Source: CAIWTU01 sp035686205 (GTDB lineage Bacteria > Desulfobacterota > Desulfuromonadia > Geobacterales > Geobacteraceae). From it: a stretch of DNA of 35,932 bases. Below the pieces are notes generated by a model. It had not been told where the DNA came from and did no database searches. It was given only the letters and a program-made list of their open reading frames with translations. Shown one piece after another: positions 23,900-32,897 of this stretch; within the stretch, counting starts at the first letter, position 1, and every line of letters starts with the position of its first letter. The DNA lies in assembly GCA_035686205.1 (NCBI GenBank), contig DASRZQ010000135.1, forward strand, positions 1 to 35,932, given 5' to 3'. Both the position numbers and the translations under genes were made by a program.

Positions 23900-25291
23900 T
23901 TAAGGCTGATGTACGAGAACTTCCGCCGCAATGGCGGCCTTCGCGCGGTCCTTGAGACGGGCATCCGCCGCGACTCGCAGTCCCGCGATCCAGATGATCC
24001 TGTCGTTGCAGACGATAAGCGGCACGGTCCGCCTGTCCCGCGGAGGTATTTTCATATCGATAAAAAAATCCTTGAGTTTCTTGCTGCCGGTCATGCCGAG
24101 CGGTACAAAACGGTCGCCTGCCCTAAATGTCCGGACGATCCAAGGGAAAGGCGCCGCGTCGGGGTCGAAACAGGCTTTCCACGGGGGAAGGTCTTTCCAT
24201 GAGCCGGGAGGGCGGCCGATGCAAATGGAAAGGGTCCTGTTTCCATGGAGCGGATAGACCCCCGGGCCTTCAATGACGAGTTCCGGCAGTTCCGTGCGGC
24301 TGTCCGCCGTGCCGGAAGTTATGGACAGCGTTTGATAACATTTGGCGACCTTAACGTTTCCCGGCAGGTCAGCATGGGAATTCGCCTTCGGGGACGATGC
24401 CAGGTCGTCGATCTTCTGCAAATGTTTCAGCGCCATATGGAGAAGATTTCCTTTTGCCGCCCGGATTGCCCTGCGATAAACGCGGAATCTCAGCCCCCGG
24501 GGCTCGGAGAGGAGCCCGGCGATGTCCAGTTTGATCCCGTCGTTTGCGGATAGGGCAAGGCGATCGAATGCCCGATCGGTAAGGGATTCCAGCAGCGCTT
24601 CGTCCGCGGAAAGAATTTGCGCGGTGGCGATGAGCCTGTCGCTGATTGACGGATTAAAAGTTTTCAGATACGGCAGCAGCTCATGCCTGATGCGGTTTCG
24701 CAGGAACCGCGTATCGGAATTGCTGCCGTCGGTCCTGAATGGGATTCCCCTTTCCTTCAGGTAATCCTCGATTTCCACTCGCGTTGCGCACAGAAGGGGT
24801 CGGACATATCTGCTTCCGACACCTGCGGACATGCCGGAAAGCCCCGAGGTCCCGGCGCCGCGCAGCAGGCGCATGAGAACGGTCTCGGCCTGGTCGTCGG
24901 CATGGTGGCCAAGGGCAATTGCGTCCGCTCCGGTCCTGGCCGCTATGTCGTCAAACCAGGCATAGCGGGCTTCGCGGCCGCCTTCTTCCAGAGAAAGCCC
25001 GTTTTCCATCGAAAAGCGATAAACATCGACCGATTGCAATTCGAAAGGCAGATCGTATCTCTGGGCCATGTCCCTCACAAACGAGGCGTCGCCGTCCGAA
25101 TCCACGCCCCTCAGCATGTGGTTGAGGTGGGCGACGACAATGCGGAGCCGGAGTTCCTCAAGGGAGCAAAGGATATCGAGAAGCGCGATGGAATCCGCGC
25201 CACCCGAGACAGCCGCAACCACTGTATCTCCAGCGCGCAGCAACCTGTTGTCAGCTATATTCTTTGCGACCTTGTGCAAAAGGAAATACAA
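23900..25291 (-). CDS. tilS: tRNA(Ile)-lysidine synthase
   Basis: A 463-aa TilS, which attaches lysine to C34 of tRNA-Ile(CAU) so that it reads AUA. The PP-loop SGGADS is at residues 29-34, followed by VVAHLNHMLRG, ALGHHADDQAETVLMRLLRG and RPLLCATRVEIEDYL. The C-terminal tRNA-binding domains end with RTFRAGDRFVPLGMTGSKKLKDFFIDMKIPP. The start is TTG at 25291, four bases after GAGGTGA. It precedes ftsH with a 118-base gap, as in related genomes. Its presence is relevant to the AUA codon discussed for the DUF6760 gene. Confidence 0.96.
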   Translation of the reverse strand: MYFLLHKVAKNIADNRLLRAGDTVVAAVSGGADSIALLDILCSLEELRLRIVVAHLNHMLRGVDSDGDASFVRDMAQRYDLPFELQSVDVYRFSMENGLSLEEGGREARYAWFDDIAARTGADAIALGHHADDQAETVLMRLLRGAGTSGLSGMSAGVGSRYVRPLLCATRVEIEDYLKERGIPFRTDGSNSDTRFLRNRIRHELLPYLKTFNPSISDRLIATAQILSADEALLESLTDRAFDRLALSANDGIKLDIAGLLSEPRGLRFRVYRRAIRAAKGNLLHMALKHLQKIDDLASSPKANSHADLPGNVKVAKCYQTLSITSGTADSRTELPELVIEGPGVYPLHGNRTLSICIGRPPGSWKDLPPWKACFDPDAAPFPWIVRTFRAGDRFVPLGMTGSKKLKDFFIDMKIPPRDRRTVPLIVCNDRIIWIAGLRVAADARLKDRAKAAIAAEVLVHQP

Positions 25292-25347
25292 AATATCACC
25301 TCAATACTATATTTATTCCGTCGATAAAATTGTCTTACATTGCGTTG

Positions 25348-25367
25348 GGGCGAGGCATGCCTCGCCC
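25348..25367. repeat. REP-like palindrome GGGCGAGGCATGCCTCGCCC
   Basis: A perfect 20-bp palindrome in the gap between tilS and the channel gene. It resembles dispersed intergenic palindromes seen in many bacterial genomes (form GGG-N4-GCATGC-N4-CCC). A second element of the same form lies 25 bases to the right. No coding function is likely. Confidence 0.6.
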
Positions 25368-25392
25368 TACTTTCACTGATTCTGCCTGAATT

Positions 25393-25412
25393 GGGAGACG
25401 CATGCGTTGCCC
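25393..25412. repeat. second REP-like palindrome, imperfect
   Basis: GGGAGACGCATGCGTTGCCC, an imperfect palindrome with two mismatched pairs. Same length and same GGG...GCATGC-like centre...CCC layout as the element at 25348-25367, so the two look like a REP doublet. Confidence 0.5.
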
Positions 25413-25465
25413 CTTGGTTTGTTTAATCACCGCCACAATAAATCCTGTGGTATATTCCCGTTCGG

Positions 25466-25504
25466 AAAAATGAAACCCCCTCCTTTTTGAAAGAGGGGGT
25501 TTCA
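25466..25504 (-). terminator. rho-independent terminator, minus strand
   Basis: A perfect 12-bp stem, TGAAACCCCCTC (25471-25482) with GAGGGGGTTTCA (25493-25504), and a ten-base loop. On the minus strand it is followed at once by TTTTT (25470-25466). It would stop transcripts coming from the channel gene before they enter the tilS promoter region. Confidence 0.8.
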
Positions 25505-25590
25505 AATAGCTTTGACATTACGGATATTTAAGTCCTTTTCGTCGGTTTTTCAACAGCCGAAACATCACCTTCCCTCGTATCAAAAACGTA

Positions 25591-25629
25591 AAAATCCCGT
25601 CCTCCAGGCACCGGCCGGCGCAAGACGGG
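25591..25629 (-). terminator. possible first terminator of the channel gene, minus strand
   Basis: CCCGTC (25596-25601) pairs with GACGGG (25624-25629) around a GC-rich inner hairpin, and the minus strand continues with ATTTTTACGTTTTT. It lies 57 bases past the channel gene's stop. A short overlapping hairpin (GACGG/CCGTC) with TTTTTT on the plus side could also act in the other direction. Confidence 0.5.
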
Positions 25630-25685
25630 CGCCGTCCGTTTTTTCATGATATCACAAACCCTTAGCCGCGAACAGGGATAAATAC

Positions 25686-26831
25686 CTAAAAATGCTCATC
25701 CATATCCTCGCCCTTGGGAGCGGCCTTGCCGGAGACGCTGCTGCGGCGTTCCCACGCGCTTGTCTGCCAGTTGTCCGGACGGGAAACCGGTGAAATAAAA
25801 GGTGGTATGGTTATGCGCAGAAAAGCGGAAAGGGAATAAATGTAAGGTTCGTACATCCTGCGCAGCTCCGCCAGCTTCCGGTCCGCTTCGCCGCCGGCGC
25901 TTATTTTGAGTCCGGATACCGCAACGGCCGAACGCAGCGCCTCCAACGCATCCGGCGGGAGACGGTCGCGTGCGGGTGCGCGGGGTTTGGCGCGGAAGAC
26001 CTGGGAGAGATCCACGACCGTATGGCGGGCCATGGCGAAGGTCAGCTCCGCCTGCCGTTCGCATGCCCCCTCCAGTCCGGACATGATAAGGGCGCAGGTG
26101 TCCAGGATTACGGTGAGGGATGCCAGCCAGGACTGATTGTCGTGCTGGGAGCGGAAAAACGCCAGGACCGGGTAGGAGAGATGGCTTTCCAGCAGTTCCG
26201 CGGACCAGCGCTCCCATTCGTGGAGGAGCAGCCGCAATGCATCCAGGCCGTGGTCGTGACTGTGGCGTATGAGCATTTCGGCTGCCGATGGCGGGGATCC
26301 GGCACGCGCGTCGAGCAGCGTTATATTGACTTCCCGCCTGGAAAACGACTGGTTAAGCGCCGGGAGATAACCGATGATTAGCGCGAGAAAACCGAAGCCC
26401 AACCCGGCTTCGACCGCCGTGAACACCCTGGCGGCGGGCGCGCGCGGGGTGACGTCGCCCAGACCGAGAGTGAAAAAAGTGGTGCAGCTCAGGTAAAGGT
26501 CGGTAAAGAAACCGGTGGAACCGTCCCGTGTGTTCAGCGAGGAACCGGTTGCCCAGTGGAGAAGGGCGAACCCGGTAATGAGCACCGCGGCCCAGAGGGT
26601 CAGAAGAAAGATCAGAGAAATGGGGCCGAAAATGCTGAGGCTGGTTTCCAGGTGCTTTCCCTTGAACAGCAGGGCGGCAACTCTTCTCCAGACGGACCAG
26701 GTACGCCGGTAGAATAGTCGTGTCAACCGGAAACGTCGAGTCACGCGGCGGGGCAGTATTATTGTCTCGAAGGCGTCCCATAGAACGATCAGGATCAGAG
26801 ATCCGCCGAAAAACGCCGCAAGAATGGTCAT
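25686..26831 (-). CDS. two-pore-type potassium-channel-like membrane protein
   Basis: A 381-aa inner-membrane protein. Membrane segments: about 3-26, about 65-93 and about 136-158. Between the last two lies a P-loop, LYLSCTTFFTLGLGDVTPRA, with TLGLGD (121-126) in place of the usual TVGYGD, so it belongs to the Ion_trans_2 family with a variant filter. A cytoplasmic region of over 200 residues follows, mostly helical, without a recognisable RCK/TrkA domain. ATG at 26831 has AAGGAG upstream. Potassium selectivity is likely but not certain given the Leu for Tyr change. Two terminators follow it. Confidence 0.85.
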   Translation of the reverse strand: MTILAAFFGGSLILIVLWDAFETIILPRRVTRRFRLTRLFYRRTWSVWRRVAALLFKGKHLETSLSIFGPISLIFLLTLWAAVLITGFALLHWATGSSLNTRDGSTGFFTDLYLSCTTFFTLGLGDVTPRAPAARVFTAVEAGLGFGFLALIIGYLPALNQSFSRREVNITLLDARAGSPPSAAEMLIRHSHDHGLDALRLLLHEWERWSAELLESHLSYPVLAFFRSQHDNQSWLASLTVILDTCALIMSGLEGACERQAELTFAMARHTVVDLSQVFRAKPRAPARDRLPPDALEALRSAVAVSGLKISAGGEADRKLAELRRMYEPYIYSLSAFLRITIPPFISPVSRPDNWQTSAWERRSSVSGKAAPKGEDMDEHF

Positions 26832-27034
26832 TTATTACTCCTTGGCAACTTTAGACTCGCCAGCTACTGAGGCCGCGTATGGAGCGTGCCAGCGCCGGTC
26901 AAGCGGAATTTTTTGCAGTCCGGAATAAAGTGTATACAGAAGAAGTATAGGAATGCCTCATGCATTGTCAATTTTCGGGGAAATTTACCCTTAACTTAGT
27001 TTTAAGCCGGGAACTCTGGCAGGGGAATGCTTTC

Positions 27035-27063
27035 TTGGACTTTTTGCGGGGGCATCATATATA
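27035..27063 (+). promoter_or_regulatory. probable sigma-70 promoter of the PAS histidine kinase gene
   Basis: TTGGAC (27035-27040) and TATATA (27058-27063) are separated by 17 bases; TATAAT also occurs at 27060-27065 with 19-base spacing. The first ATG of the kinase frame is about 30 bases further on. This is the best promoter match in the gap between the divergent channel and kinase genes. Confidence 0.55.
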
Positions 27064-27092
27064 ATTGAAAAAGAGATTGAAGACCGCAGGCA

Positions 27093-28727
27093 ATGAAAAC
27101 GCCCGGGGAAGCCTCAATGCCGCCGGCAAAAATGAACCGGCAAAATACAGGCCGGATGGACATGAAAGAAAACGATGGCAAAAATCAGGGAAATGGGCCG
27201 GCCGATCGGGTAATTACGAATCAGCCGGGACTGCCTGCCACAGATGAGCAGTTCAGATTGATGGTGGAAAGTGTAAAGGATTACGCCATCTTCATGCTGG
27301 ATACGGAAGGACGCGTTGTCTCCTGGAACGCAGGCGCCGAACGGATCAAGGGATACCGGGCGGAGGAAATCATCGGCAGGCACTTCTCGGTTTTTTACCC
27401 CGAGAATGACATCAAATCGGGCGTTCCCATGAGGCATCTGGCCGACGCTCTTGCCCGCGGCAGGGTCGAAGTTGAAGGTTGGCGCCTTCGCGGGGACGGC
27501 GGCCGTTTCTGGGCGGATGTCAACATAACGGCCCTCCATGACAGGGAGGGAAGGCATTGCGGTTTCGTCAAAGTGGTTCACGACGTCACCGAGCGGCGCA
27601 ATTCCGAGGAGTCGTTGCGGAAGGGGCGCAACATGTTCGAAAAGCTGTTCGAGAACGCTCCGGATGCCACAGTCGTGGTTGACAGTCGCGGGCAAATCCG
27701 CAGTGTAAACAGGCAGGTCGAGGCCATGTTCGGCTACATGCGGGACGAACTTGTCGGCCGGCACATCGAAACGCTGATACCGGAGCGATTCCATAAGATC
27801 CACCGACAGCACCGCCGAGGCTATTTCGCGAATCCGCGCACCCGCAAGATGGGAGCGGGCCTGGAACTTTTCGGCAGAAACCGGGAGGGCTGGGAAATTC
27901 CCGTGGACATAATGCTCAGCCCCATTGAGGCCGACGAGGGAACATGGGTGTTGGCGGTCATCAGGGACGTCACCCAGCAGAAGCAGGTTGACGCAAAGAT
28001 TTCGGAGCTAAATGACACGCTGAAAAAGCAGGTGGAGCAGCAGGCCGCGACCAACCGAGAACTTGAAGCCTTCAGCTATTCGGTCTCCCACGACCTGCGC
28101 GCGCCTTTGCGCCACATAACCGGCTTCGTGGAACTACTGAACAAGAAGAACCCCGTTTCTCTCGACGAGCAGAGCAGGCATTACCTCGAAGTGATATCAG
28201 AATCCGCCAGGAAAATGGGCGTGCTGATCGATGACCTCCTGGCGTTTTCCCGGATGGGCCGCGTGGAACTGATGAAAGCCGGGATCGATTTCGGCGTGAT
28301 GGTAAGGGATGTCGTGGCGGAACTGGCGGAAGAGGTGAAGGGAAGGTCCGTCGAATGGGGAATAGGCCCGCTTCCCATGGTCGAAGGGGACCATGCCATG
28401 CTGCGGCAGGTGATGGTCAACCTTATTTCCAACGCAATGAAATTCACGAGGTCCCGACCCCGGGCGAGGATAGAAATCGGGGCGGTCACCGACCGGCCGG
28501 ATGAAACTCTAATTTTTGTCCGGGACAATGGCGTCGGGTTCGACATGAGGTATGCGGACAAACTGTTCGGCCTGTTCCAGCGTCTTCACGGCACGGAAGA
28601 ATTCGAGGGGACCGGCGTGGGTCTGGCCAATGTACAGCGCATCATACACCGCCACGGAGGCAGGATCTGGGCTGAAGGTACCGTTGATGAAGGCGCGACA
28701 TTCTGGTTTTCATTGCCGAAAGCTTAG
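27093..28727 (+). CDS. soluble PAS-PAS sensor histidine kinase
   Basis: A 544-aa cytosolic kinase without membrane segments. Two PAS domains: about 52-170 (YAIFMLDTEGRVVSWNAGAERIKGY, with PAC end VKVVHDVTERR) and about 180-295 (FENAPDATVVVDSRGQI, with LAVIRDVTQQK). A coiled linker (298-325) leads to HisKA, AFSYSVSHDLRAPLRHITGF, with phospho-acceptor His333, then HATPase_c with N box NLISNAMKF, G1 DNGVGFDM and G2 GTGVGLANV. This arrangement is common in bacteriophytochrome-like Cph1 kinases, but no GAF/PHY is present. The start could also be at internal ATGs, for example MKENDG. No response regulator gene is adjacent. Confidence 0.92.
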   Translation: MKTPGEASMPPAKMNRQNTGRMDMKENDGKNQGNGPADRVITNQPGLPATDEQFRLMVESVKDYAIFMLDTEGRVVSWNAGAERIKGYRAEEIIGRHFSVFYPENDIKSGVPMRHLADALARGRVEVEGWRLRGDGGRFWADVNITALHDREGRHCGFVKVVHDVTERRNSEESLRKGRNMFEKLFENAPDATVVVDSRGQIRSVNRQVEAMFGYMRDELVGRHIETLIPERFHKIHRQHRRGYFANPRTRKMGAGLELFGRNREGWEIPVDIMLSPIEADEGTWVLAVIRDVTQQKQVDAKISELNDTLKKQVEQQAATNRELEAFSYSVSHDLRAPLRHITGFVELLNKKNPVSLDEQSRHYLEVISESARKMGVLIDDLLAFSRMGRVELMKAGIDFGVMVRDVVAELAEEVKGRSVEWGIGPLPMVEGDHAMLRQVMVNLISNAMKFTRSRPRARIEIGAVTDRPDETLIFVRDNGVGFDMRYADKLFGLFQRLHGTEEFEGTGVGLANVQRIIHRHGGRIWAEGTVDEGATFWFSLPKA

Positions 28728-28780
28728 AAAATTACCTGTACAGTTGCCTAAGTATTAATCAGGAAAATATTGTCCCTGCC

Positions 28781-28807
28781 GTGGGGGCGGATACTTCACG
28801 CCCCCAC
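28781..28807. terminator. 9-bp hairpin between convergent genes
   Basis: GTGGGGGCG (28781-28789) and CGCCCCCAC (28799-28807) form a perfect GC-rich stem with a nine-base loop. It sits between the 3' ends of the kinase gene and the secreted propeller gene. There is no T-run on either side, so it may be a bidirectional processing or terminator stem, or another REP-like element. Confidence 0.45.
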
Positions 28808-28882
28808 TCAGTTCTTACCTGTATACTCAATAAAGCACGAGGTCAATTCCAAACACCAATTAATATCGGTAGAGCACCAGAA

Positions 28883-31800
28883 TTACGGTCCTGTGCTGCC
28901 ATATCCGGAGAGTGGGCAAGATGGATAAACGACGCCCGTTACCCAGGTCGATGGCAATGCAGTCAAGTTGGTTTGCAAACTTGTTTCGCTCTTGCAACCT
29001 CCGCTTCCGTCACGAAACGCCAAGGTGCCGCTCTGCGTTCCCAGAATTGCGATCCAGTACGGAGTGCCCGCGGAAACTATAGCACCGGGGATGGTAATGG
29101 TGTTCCACGCTCCGGTTGTCAGCTGAGAACTGCTCCCTTGCGCGATCAATGCGCCGGGATGGCCCGAAGAATCGGCGTAGATGCCGGCTACCAATGTTTT
29201 TGCGGTCGACGAGGCGTCAACATAAACAGACAAAGTGCCAACCGTTCCGGAAGCGCTTGCGGTTGTTTGAAATGCTTCCGCTGAACCCAGAGAATTGGAA
29301 TCAACCTGGGCCTCGATCGTCTGATCGCCCAAAAGGACGCCGGACGACGGAGGAGGAGGCACGGAACCCGTCGTGAAAGCACGAACTGTTCCGCCATCAG
29401 CAGTGCTGAAGCCGTTCCACGACGCCACGTAAAGGTTGCCCGATGCCACCGTCGGAGCCGCGAAAGTGGCGCCGCTTGTAATGGCGCTCCCGCTGTTCCA
29501 GAGCTCGGTCCCCGTTGTTGCATCGTAGGCGTGAACACTTCCGTTTAAACCCGAGCCGACGAAAACGACACCGTTGGCGACGGTAGGCGGGGACGGAGGC
29601 TGGTCCACGGCGGCCGCTAACGTGACGCTCCAGGCAACCTGCAGGTAATTGGGCGGGTTGCTGCAATTGGCGGTCATACCCACAACGCCGGCGCTGATGC
29701 CGTTAATGCCGGGGCCTCCACCAGTAACAAACAGCATGTTGCCGGAAGGCCAGAAGGCAGGCACTCCAGTCAATCCACCGGCGCCGGGACCATCATAGGC
29801 AATGTTGAGCGCAAGACCCTGGAGCGAAGATGTTGTGCTTGCCGCCAAATCGTCGGCAGGCAAAAGATAGATATGTCCGTCCTTGTTAACCGCCGCGGTC
29901 AATATCGTCTGGCAGGTCGAGGGTTGAAAGACGATCGGTGTGGCCCCGAAATCCATGTCGCATACGCCCGGTGACCCCGGGCATGGGGACGGGTGGGGCG
30001 GCTCATAGGACCCGAGTGGATTGCCCAGTGGGCTTGTGCCGGCAGCATATCCCAGATCGGCAGCCAAGGCTACCATGCGGCCGGCATAGAGTGTATAGCC
30101 CTCCGGAACCGTGTTGCTCCAGGGTTTAGAGTCCGCGGCGGTCGCCGCAAAAATACGTCCCGAGGAATCGGCGGAGACCCCGCCGTATCCCCAGATTCCG
30201 CCTCCGCCATTCGGCATCGCGATGCTTGGGACGACTTTGAACCATCCGGTCAAAACCGGCGTGGCTCCGGAAACGTCGATGCGCAGGATGCGGCCCCACC
30301 ACGGGTTGGTGTCATTTCCATCGCTTGCCGTGGATATGTACAGACTTCCGCCGACCAGGTTCAATCCGCCCCATACCATGTTTGTCGTCGTATTGTTTAG
30401 AACAGTCGAGGTTATGCCGTCCACAACAATCGGAACCGCGGGGCTTGCTTCCGTGCCATCGGCAAGATTCAACGTGCGCAATTGTCCGTCGTCGGATACG
30501 GCGTAGATGAGGCCCCGGCTTCGGTCAATGACGGGCGTGGCGCTGACGCCAAAGCCGCCGGGTATTACTTCGCTTCCCGATGATGGGCCGAAGTTCTTGC
30601 GCCAGAGCTGTGCTCCGGTCGCCGCATCGAGAGCATAAACGGAGTTCGCGGCGGTTGCCGCAACAACCACGTCCCGCGTTTGTCCCCCAACCACTGTCGC
30701 ACTCACAAAGAGAGGCTGCGCGGTTACCTTCCCGTCCAGACCCGCCGACCATTTGAGCGCAAGATTCTTAGCGCTGGTCGTCGTGATCACGGATTCGCCG
30801 GCAGCATTGCCGCTTCGCTGCGGATCATGCCCGTAGGTTAGCCAATCGCTGCCGCTTCCCGACTGGGATGCGGCCGTGAAATTGATACCGGGCACATTTG
30901 CGCCGTTTACGGTAACCGACTGTGACGCCGGGGTAAACGTATATCCCGACTTGCTGGGCGTCAAGTTGTAAGTGCCGTTTCCCATGCCTGTGAAGCTGAA
31001 GTTGCCGGAGCTGTCCGCCGTCGTCGTGAGGTTTGGTGTACCGCTCAGTGTGAGCAGCGTGCCAGTGCCCGAAGACGCCGGGCTGACCGTTCCCGAGATT
31101 GTGTAAGTTTGCAGTGGCGTGGCGGTAAAGTTCGCGGTTACGCTTCCACTGGTTATGCTGACTGCTTGCGACACGGGATTGAAAGTATATCCAGCTTTGC
31201 TCGGAGTTACCGTGTAGCTTCCGGTAGAAAGACCCGTGAAGCTGTAATTTCCAGAAGCATTGGCGGTTGTGGTCAAGGTCAGCTGGTTCGGTCCGTTGAG
31301 CGTAACCAGCGTTCCCACGCCTGAGTTCGCGGGGCTGATTGTGCCCGAGATCGTTGCTGTCGCGGTGAAGGCCGTAGCCGTTACGGCGCCGCCGTTGACT
31401 GTCACGCTCTGGGAAGTCGGGTTGAAAATGACTCCCGACCTGGAAGGCGTCAAGCTGTATGTCCCGTTTGCCACGCCCGTGAAACTGTAATTGCCGCCGG
31501 TGTCGGCCGTGGCCGTCGAAATGGTTACCCCGTTCTGGCTCAGGGTGACCGTGGATCCGCTGCCGATCGACGCGGGCGTTATGGAACCCGAGATGGTGTA
31601 AGTGGTACCTGAAGCCGGCGCTGCAAGTACTTCCGCGATAGACAGATTAAATCGGTCCGTGGCAGGTGCCGTGTCGTTGATGGTCACCGTTGTTCCGCTT
31701 GTAGCGGTGGGAGCAGCCTGACGCTGAACCCAGTAAGTGTCTCCGACAGAAGCAAGGTACTGGTTTACCAAGGTTTGATTGGACGGAACCGTGCGGCCTA

Positions 31801-32365
31801 TGGCATTGTCCCAGTCGCAGCCCACCCCGAAAACCCAGGAATTGTTCCGCGTTGTAACCAGCGTGGCCGTTGGCGCGCCCGGGTTCGCGTTTCCACTACC
31901 GGTCGCTCCGACGGCCCCGGAACCGTTAGTCCCCGATGTGTCTGCTCCGGTGAAGCTGACGATGGTGATTGAAGCCGGGACTCTCTGTGACAGATTGGCC
32001 CTTACAGAAACTCGGGAAAGCCTGTTCGGGGCGAATGCGCGCCAGATTTCGGCCGTGCCCAGCTGCGCGTTCGTGCGGCGAACCAAAACCCATGTCAGGC
32101 CGGCGCCGGTCATGCTTGTCACCGTAATGCCGGAAGACTTGGCATCCGTGGCGACAAAAGCCAGCAAAAGTTCGCTGGCGGATGTTGTCGAAAATGTCGG
32201 TGAAGTAATGTTAGAGCCCGAACTGGACCGGTTGGTTGAAACTGTGACATCGGTCGCTATGGCGCCCCAGACTGGTGTTGTGGCGGATAGATGAATCAAG
32301 AAGACCAGAAACCATCCTATCCCAAAACGAAGAAAATTCCGTTCACTTATTGGAAAAGTCAACAT
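28883..32365 (-). CDS. large secreted protein with Ig-like repeats and PQQ-type beta-propeller
   Basis: A 1160-aa exported protein. Signal peptide about 1-35 (FGIGWFLVFLIHLSATTPVWGA). Then a beta-rich domain (about 36-250), three repeats of about 82 residues (from 255, 340 and 422), each with ISGxxxPAxxGxG, GNYSFTG or GNFSFTG, GxYxLTPSKxGYTF and PxSQxVxV. A PQQ/quinoprotein-like propeller follows (about 507-985), with blades such as VYALDAATGAQLWRKNFG and VHAYDATTGTELWNSGSA, and a C-terminal jelly-roll-like domain (about 1005-1160). No LPXTG, PEP-CTERM or membrane anchor is visible at the end. ATG at 32365 follows GGAGGGAGGA. Role unknown; surface adhesion or an outer-layer enzyme are both possible. 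Dehydrogenase activity cannot be assumed. Confidence 0.82.
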   Translation of the reverse strand: MLTFPISERNFLRFGIGWFLVFLIHLSATTPVWGAIATDVTVSTNRSSSGSNITSPTFSTTSASELLLAFVATDAKSSGITVTSMTGAGLTWVLVRRTNAQLGTAEIWRAFAPNRLSRVSVRANLSQRVPASITIVSFTGADTSGTNGSGAVGATGSGNANPGAPTATLVTTRNNSWVFGVGCDWDNAIGRTVPSNQTLVNQYLASVGDTYWVQRQAAPTATSGTTVTINDTAPATDRFNLSIAEVLAAPASGTTYTISGSITPASIGSGSTVTLSQNGVTISTATADTGGNYSFTGVANGTYSLTPSRSGVIFNPTSQSVTVNGGAVTATAFTATATISGTISPANSGVGTLVTLNGPNQLTLTTTANASGNYSFTGLSTGSYTVTPSKAGYTFNPVSQAVSITSGSVTANFTATPLQTYTISGTVSPASSGTGTLLTLSGTPNLTTTADSSGNFSFTGMGNGTYNLTPSKSGYTFTPASQSVTVNGANVPGINFTAASQSGSGSDWLTYGHDPQRSGNAAGESVITTTSAKNLALKWSAGLDGKVTAQPLFVSATVVGGQTRDVVVAATAANSVYALDAATGAQLWRKNFGPSSGSEVIPGGFGVSATPVIDRSRGLIYAVSDDGQLRTLNLADGTEASPAVPIVVDGITSTVLNNTTTNMVWGGLNLVGGSLYISTASDGNDTNPWWGRILRIDVSGATPVLTGWFKVVPSIAMPNGGGGIWGYGGVSADSSGRIFAATAADSKPWSNTVPEGYTLYAGRMVALAADLGYAAGTSPLGNPLGSYEPPHPSPCPGSPGVCDMDFGATPIVFQPSTCQTILTAAVNKDGHIYLLPADDLAASTTSSLQGLALNIAYDGPGAGGLTGVPAFWPSGNMLFVTGGGPGINGISAGVVGMTANCSNPPNYLQVAWSVTLAAAVDQPPSPPTVANGVVFVGSGLNGSVHAYDATTGTELWNSGSAITSGATFAAPTVASGNLYVASWNGFSTADGGTVRAFTTGSVPPPPSSGVLLGDQTIEAQVDSNSLGSAEAFQTTASASGTVGTLSVYVDASSTAKTLVAGIYADSSGHPGALIAQGSSSQLTTGAWNTITIPGAIVSAGTPYWIAILGTQSGTLAFRDGSGGCKSETSLQTNLTALPSTWVTGVVYPSCPLSGYGSTGP

Positions 32366-32732
32366 CGCGTCCTCCCTCCAACGTTGCGCAAGCTGGCGAA
32401 GTATATGACTGACCTCAAGGAGTGAGCGTGAGAAATGTAAAATTTTCTATTTGGCGACTCATTTTCGCTTTGTCATCCGGTCTGTCCGTTGTGATTTATG
32501 TAATAATCTTGAATACAGAGAGAAAGCAGGTTCCACCAAAGAAATATCCTCCACTCTCGAAAAACCATATACTTTGCGCTTGAGCAAGTCGGCATGTTCG
32601 AATTTTAAATTTCTAAATGTTGTTACAATTTTGTTACTAATTAAGTATACAATTTATTATTTACCGTTCAACTTAGCTTTTGTCTATGCCAGCCTATTCA
32701 TGTCCGCAAATCCCTTTCTGCCAGAGGCGGGG
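32366..32732. other. AT-rich intergenic stretch without recognised genes
   Basis: Upstream region of the secreted propeller gene. It is low in GC compared with its surroundings and shows no convincing coding frame on either strand apart from the open frame that leads into the kinase remnant. No riboswitch fold was recognised on the minus strand before the propeller gene. Confidence 0.5.
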
Positions 32733-32897
32733 TTCCCGTCGCGCTGGGGTGACGGCACCAAAAAGTTCGAAAAAAACTGCGTAAGCCTGGTCATTTTGCA
32801 GAGTATTATGCACCGATACGGAAGCAGAATATGTACCGAAGGCACCATTGATAAAAGCGCAACTTTTTTGGTTTTCATTGCCGGGGATCAAGGATAA
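32733..32897 (+). pseudogene. remnant of a histidine kinase C-terminus
   Basis: The plus frame reads FPSRWGDGTKKFEKNCVSLV, then ILQSIMHRYGSRICTEGTID, then KSATFLVFIAG. This lines up with the end of the intact kinase at 27093-28727 (FQRLHGTEEFEGTGVGLANV, QRIIHRHGGRIWAEGTVD, EGATFWFSLPKA). The G2 glycines GTGVGL have become KNCVSL, and no HisKA or N box precedes it. It is a decayed 3' fragment of a related kinase gene, separated from the intact one by the propeller gene. Confidence 0.75.

Noticed and set aside
30900..31620. Tandem DNA repeats suggesting CRISPR or mobile element
   Set aside because: The similarity follows the protein repeats of the secreted gene, period about 245 bases, in frame throughout.
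28883..32365. PQQ-dependent alcohol dehydrogenase
   Set aside because: Propeller-like blades are present, but the catalytic and cofactor residues of quinoprotein dehydrogenases could not be identified, and the Ig-like repeats point to a structural or binding role.
32366..32480. c-di-GMP (GEMM) riboswitch before the secreted protein gene
   Set aside because: Looked for because they are frequent in Geobacter relatives; the conserved core sequences were not found.
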